Below, in pieces: positions 63,003 to 64,000 of a stretch of DNA of 64,000 nt. Source of the DNA: [Flexibacter] sp. ATCC 35208 (GTDB taxonomy: Bacteria > Bacteroidota > Bacteroidia > Chitinophagales > Chitinophagaceae). The stretch lies in the NCBI RefSeq assembly GCF_001975825.1, contig NZ_MTKN01000027.1:34436-98435 (forward strand), read 5' to 3'. The notes under the pieces were generated by a model, which ran no database searches, was not told where the DNA came from, and saw only the letters and a list, made by a program, of their open reading frames with translations. Made by a program: the position numbers and the translations under genes. Position 1 is the stretch's first letter. Each line of letters begins with the position of its first letter.

Positions 63003-63302
63003 TTAATCTTTCTTGTCCCTGATTTGAGATGGCTTCAGGTATACTTTTTTACCCTTTTCATCTACATAGTATTTCTTGTCTTTTTTATTAATATACACAG
63101 TTTGGCCGCCTGGACCTTCTTTGCCTTTATATGTTTTGTCAGTTACCTTGCTGGCGCCTTTTACAGCGATGGAAGCAGTTTTATTCCCCACTTTTTTTGC
63201 AGTACTGTCTATACCCTGGGCCATCGTTACATGGCTACCAAGCAATGCTGCGGCAGTGATGGTCATAGCCACTACACCTGCACGTATTGTTTTCAGTTTC
63301 AT
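63003..63302 (-). CDS. Small secreted basic protein, PBCV-type basic adaptor-like
   Basis: 99 residues. Signal peptide to about 29 (GVVAMTITAAALLGSHVTMAQ). Then a lysine-rich part with VGNKTASIAVKGASKVTDKT and a C-terminal module GPGGQTVYINKKDKKYYVDE, GKKVYLKP, which resembles the PBCV-specific basic adaptor domain (pattern GPRGG.YYINx.GKKxYV). Function unknown; likely periplasmic. Alone on the minus strand. Confidence 0.72.
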   Translation of the reverse strand: MKLKTIRAGVVAMTITAAALLGSHVTMAQGIDSTAKKVGNKTASIAVKGASKVTDKTYKGKEGPGGQTVYINKKDKKYYVDEKGKKVYLKPSQIRDKKD

Positions 63303-63425
63303 AATATCAGATTTTTATACAGCTTATAATCCAATTTTGGTGCCAGTACATGAACGGATGAGTTGGGCTATAATGGATTAGGTTGGTAGTGACGGAAGCC
63401 TTTTCGTTGAATGATATATTTACAA

Positions 63426-63433
63426 TACATTTG
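63426..63433 (+). promoter_or_regulatory. Putative -7 promoter element TACATTTG
   Basis: Match to TAnnTTTG, 27 bases before the ATG at 63461. TTTT at 63401-63404 lies 21 bases upstream as a weak -33 candidate. Confidence 0.5.
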
Positions 63434-63460
63434 TTTTACAACATCAAAAATAAAATCACT

Positions 63461-63751
63461 ATGGCTAAGTTACCCAAGTTTATGATCGCTGATGATCCAG
63501 TGACGGATCCTGATAACGAATATATCTTTCATACTGAGCAGCCTCGTTTCTTCGCTAAACGTGTGGAAGAAGATGAAGAAAGTGCATATATTGATATCGT
63601 TCATGAAATAGACAATGTAGAAGACTTCTTCAAGAACGATCCGGCTAAAAAAGAAGAATTACTGGATGAACTGGAAAGCTGGTATTATGCATACCTGGAA
63701 TGGCTGGATGAAGATGAATTGGGTGATGAAGATGAAGACGACGAAGAATAG
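63461..63751 (+). CDS. Small acidic protein of unknown function
   Basis: 96 residues from ATG at 63461 (an in-frame GTG/ATG region 78 bases upstream lies before the promoter and is rejected). It starts AKLPKFMIADDPVTDPDNEY and IFHTEQPRFFAKRV, contains helices such as DPAKKEELLDELESWYYAYL, and ends in a run of Asp/Glu after EWLDEDELG. Strongly acidic, cytosolic. I do not recognise the family. Own promoter and terminator. Confidence 0.8.
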   Translation: MAKLPKFMIADDPVTDPDNEYIFHTEQPRFFAKRVEEDEESAYIDIVHEIDNVEDFFKNDPAKKEELLDELESWYYAYLEWLDEDELGDEDEDDEE

Positions 63752-63772
63752 TCTGCAATAATTATTCAGGAT

Positions 63773-63810
63773 AAAAGAGCGTGTATCAAAAGTAAGATAC
63801 ACGCTCTTTT
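63773..63810 (+). terminator. Intrinsic terminator after acidic protein gene
   Basis: A perfect 15-bp stem AAAAGAGCGTGTATC (63773-63787) / 63796-63810 that ends in TTTT. The remaining 190 bases to the window end hold nothing I can name. Confidence 0.88.
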
Positions 63811-64000
63811 CATTCTGATACCTAATGGTGCAGGATTTCCATTTATGAGGTGCTTAGGAATTTCATTTCTTTAGGTGCATATTCCGGAGTATACTTTACC
63901 AGTGTTCCACCGCAGACCTTATGATACTATTTAACTAGATAGTAAACAGGTTTTTCTATGCAAGGGAGTTACTTTTATATAGAAGTTGTTTAAACTTATT

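Overview
The window is chromosomal DNA from a member of the Bacteroidetes, most likely the family Chitinophagaceae (a Chitinophaga-like gliding soil bacterium). The assignment rests on several things seen together. There is a gldC gliding gene, and a conserved block of CBS protein, NAD kinase, DUF6089 protein, uppS, bamA and two ompH genes. A fused isobutyryl-CoA mutase is present, lipoproteins have SCKK-type lipoboxes, and many genes carry the Bacteroidetes -7 promoter element TAnnTTTG. No tRNA, rRNA, CRISPR array, insertion sequence, prophage or known defence system was seen.

Region 1 (1-10.3 kb) is housekeeping and envelope: a cut-off acyl-CoA dehydrogenase, two alpha/beta hydrolases, a membrane GT2 glycosyltransferase, an OppC-type permease without partners, a small lipoprotein, a GT4-like protein, gldC, a YqeY protein, a CvpA protein, a CBS protein and nadK. 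Region 2 (10.4-16.4 kb) is the outer membrane block: DUF6089 barrel, uppS (undecaprenyl diphosphate), bamA (barrel insertion) and two OmpH/Skp-like chaperones. Region 3 (16.4-23.5 kb) has rpmH-rnpA-yidD, a carboxy-terminal protease, a DUF1080 lipoprotein, Mn/Fe superoxide dismutase, a PAS-LuxR regulator, a small J-domain-like protein and an SPFH protein. Region 4 (23.5-31.6 kb) holds tadA-ligA, a 670-base gap with decayed repeats and a terminator that no visible gene explains, icmF, and a GH125 mannosidase. Region 5 (31.7-40.3 kb) holds a membrane-anchored MutS-like ATPase, a radical SAM protein, a 600-base gap with two tandem micro-ORF/terminator units, a DinB protein, an AAA ATPase, a CotH lipoprotein and a fatty acid hydroxylase.

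Region 6 (40.6-60.9 kb) is a one-direction exopolysaccharide/capsule locus of the Wzx/Wzy type. It encodes a Wza-like export protein, a Wzz-like chain length protein without kinase, Wzx flippase, a DUF268 protein, a GT11 fucosyltransferase, a GT2-like transferase, five GT4 transferases, a Wzy-like polymerase, a Gmd-like paralogue, Gmd, GDP-L-fucose synthase, ManC and a Wzi-like barrel. ManC, Gmd and Fcl together make GDP-L-fucose from mannose-1-phosphate, and the GT11 enzyme is the obvious user. No priming glycosyltransferase is present, so assembly must start with an enzyme coded elsewhere. Region 7 (61-64 kb) has an ABC-F ATPase, a small secreted basic protein and a small acidic protein.

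The least explained sequence is at 34.7-35.1 kb: a 29-residue cysteine-rich ORF with its own promoter and a terminator that has a competing antiterminator partner, followed at once by a second structured 29-codon unit with its own terminator. The second oddity is rnpA, whose conserved N-terminus is coded in frame upstream of any ATG, GTG or TTG.
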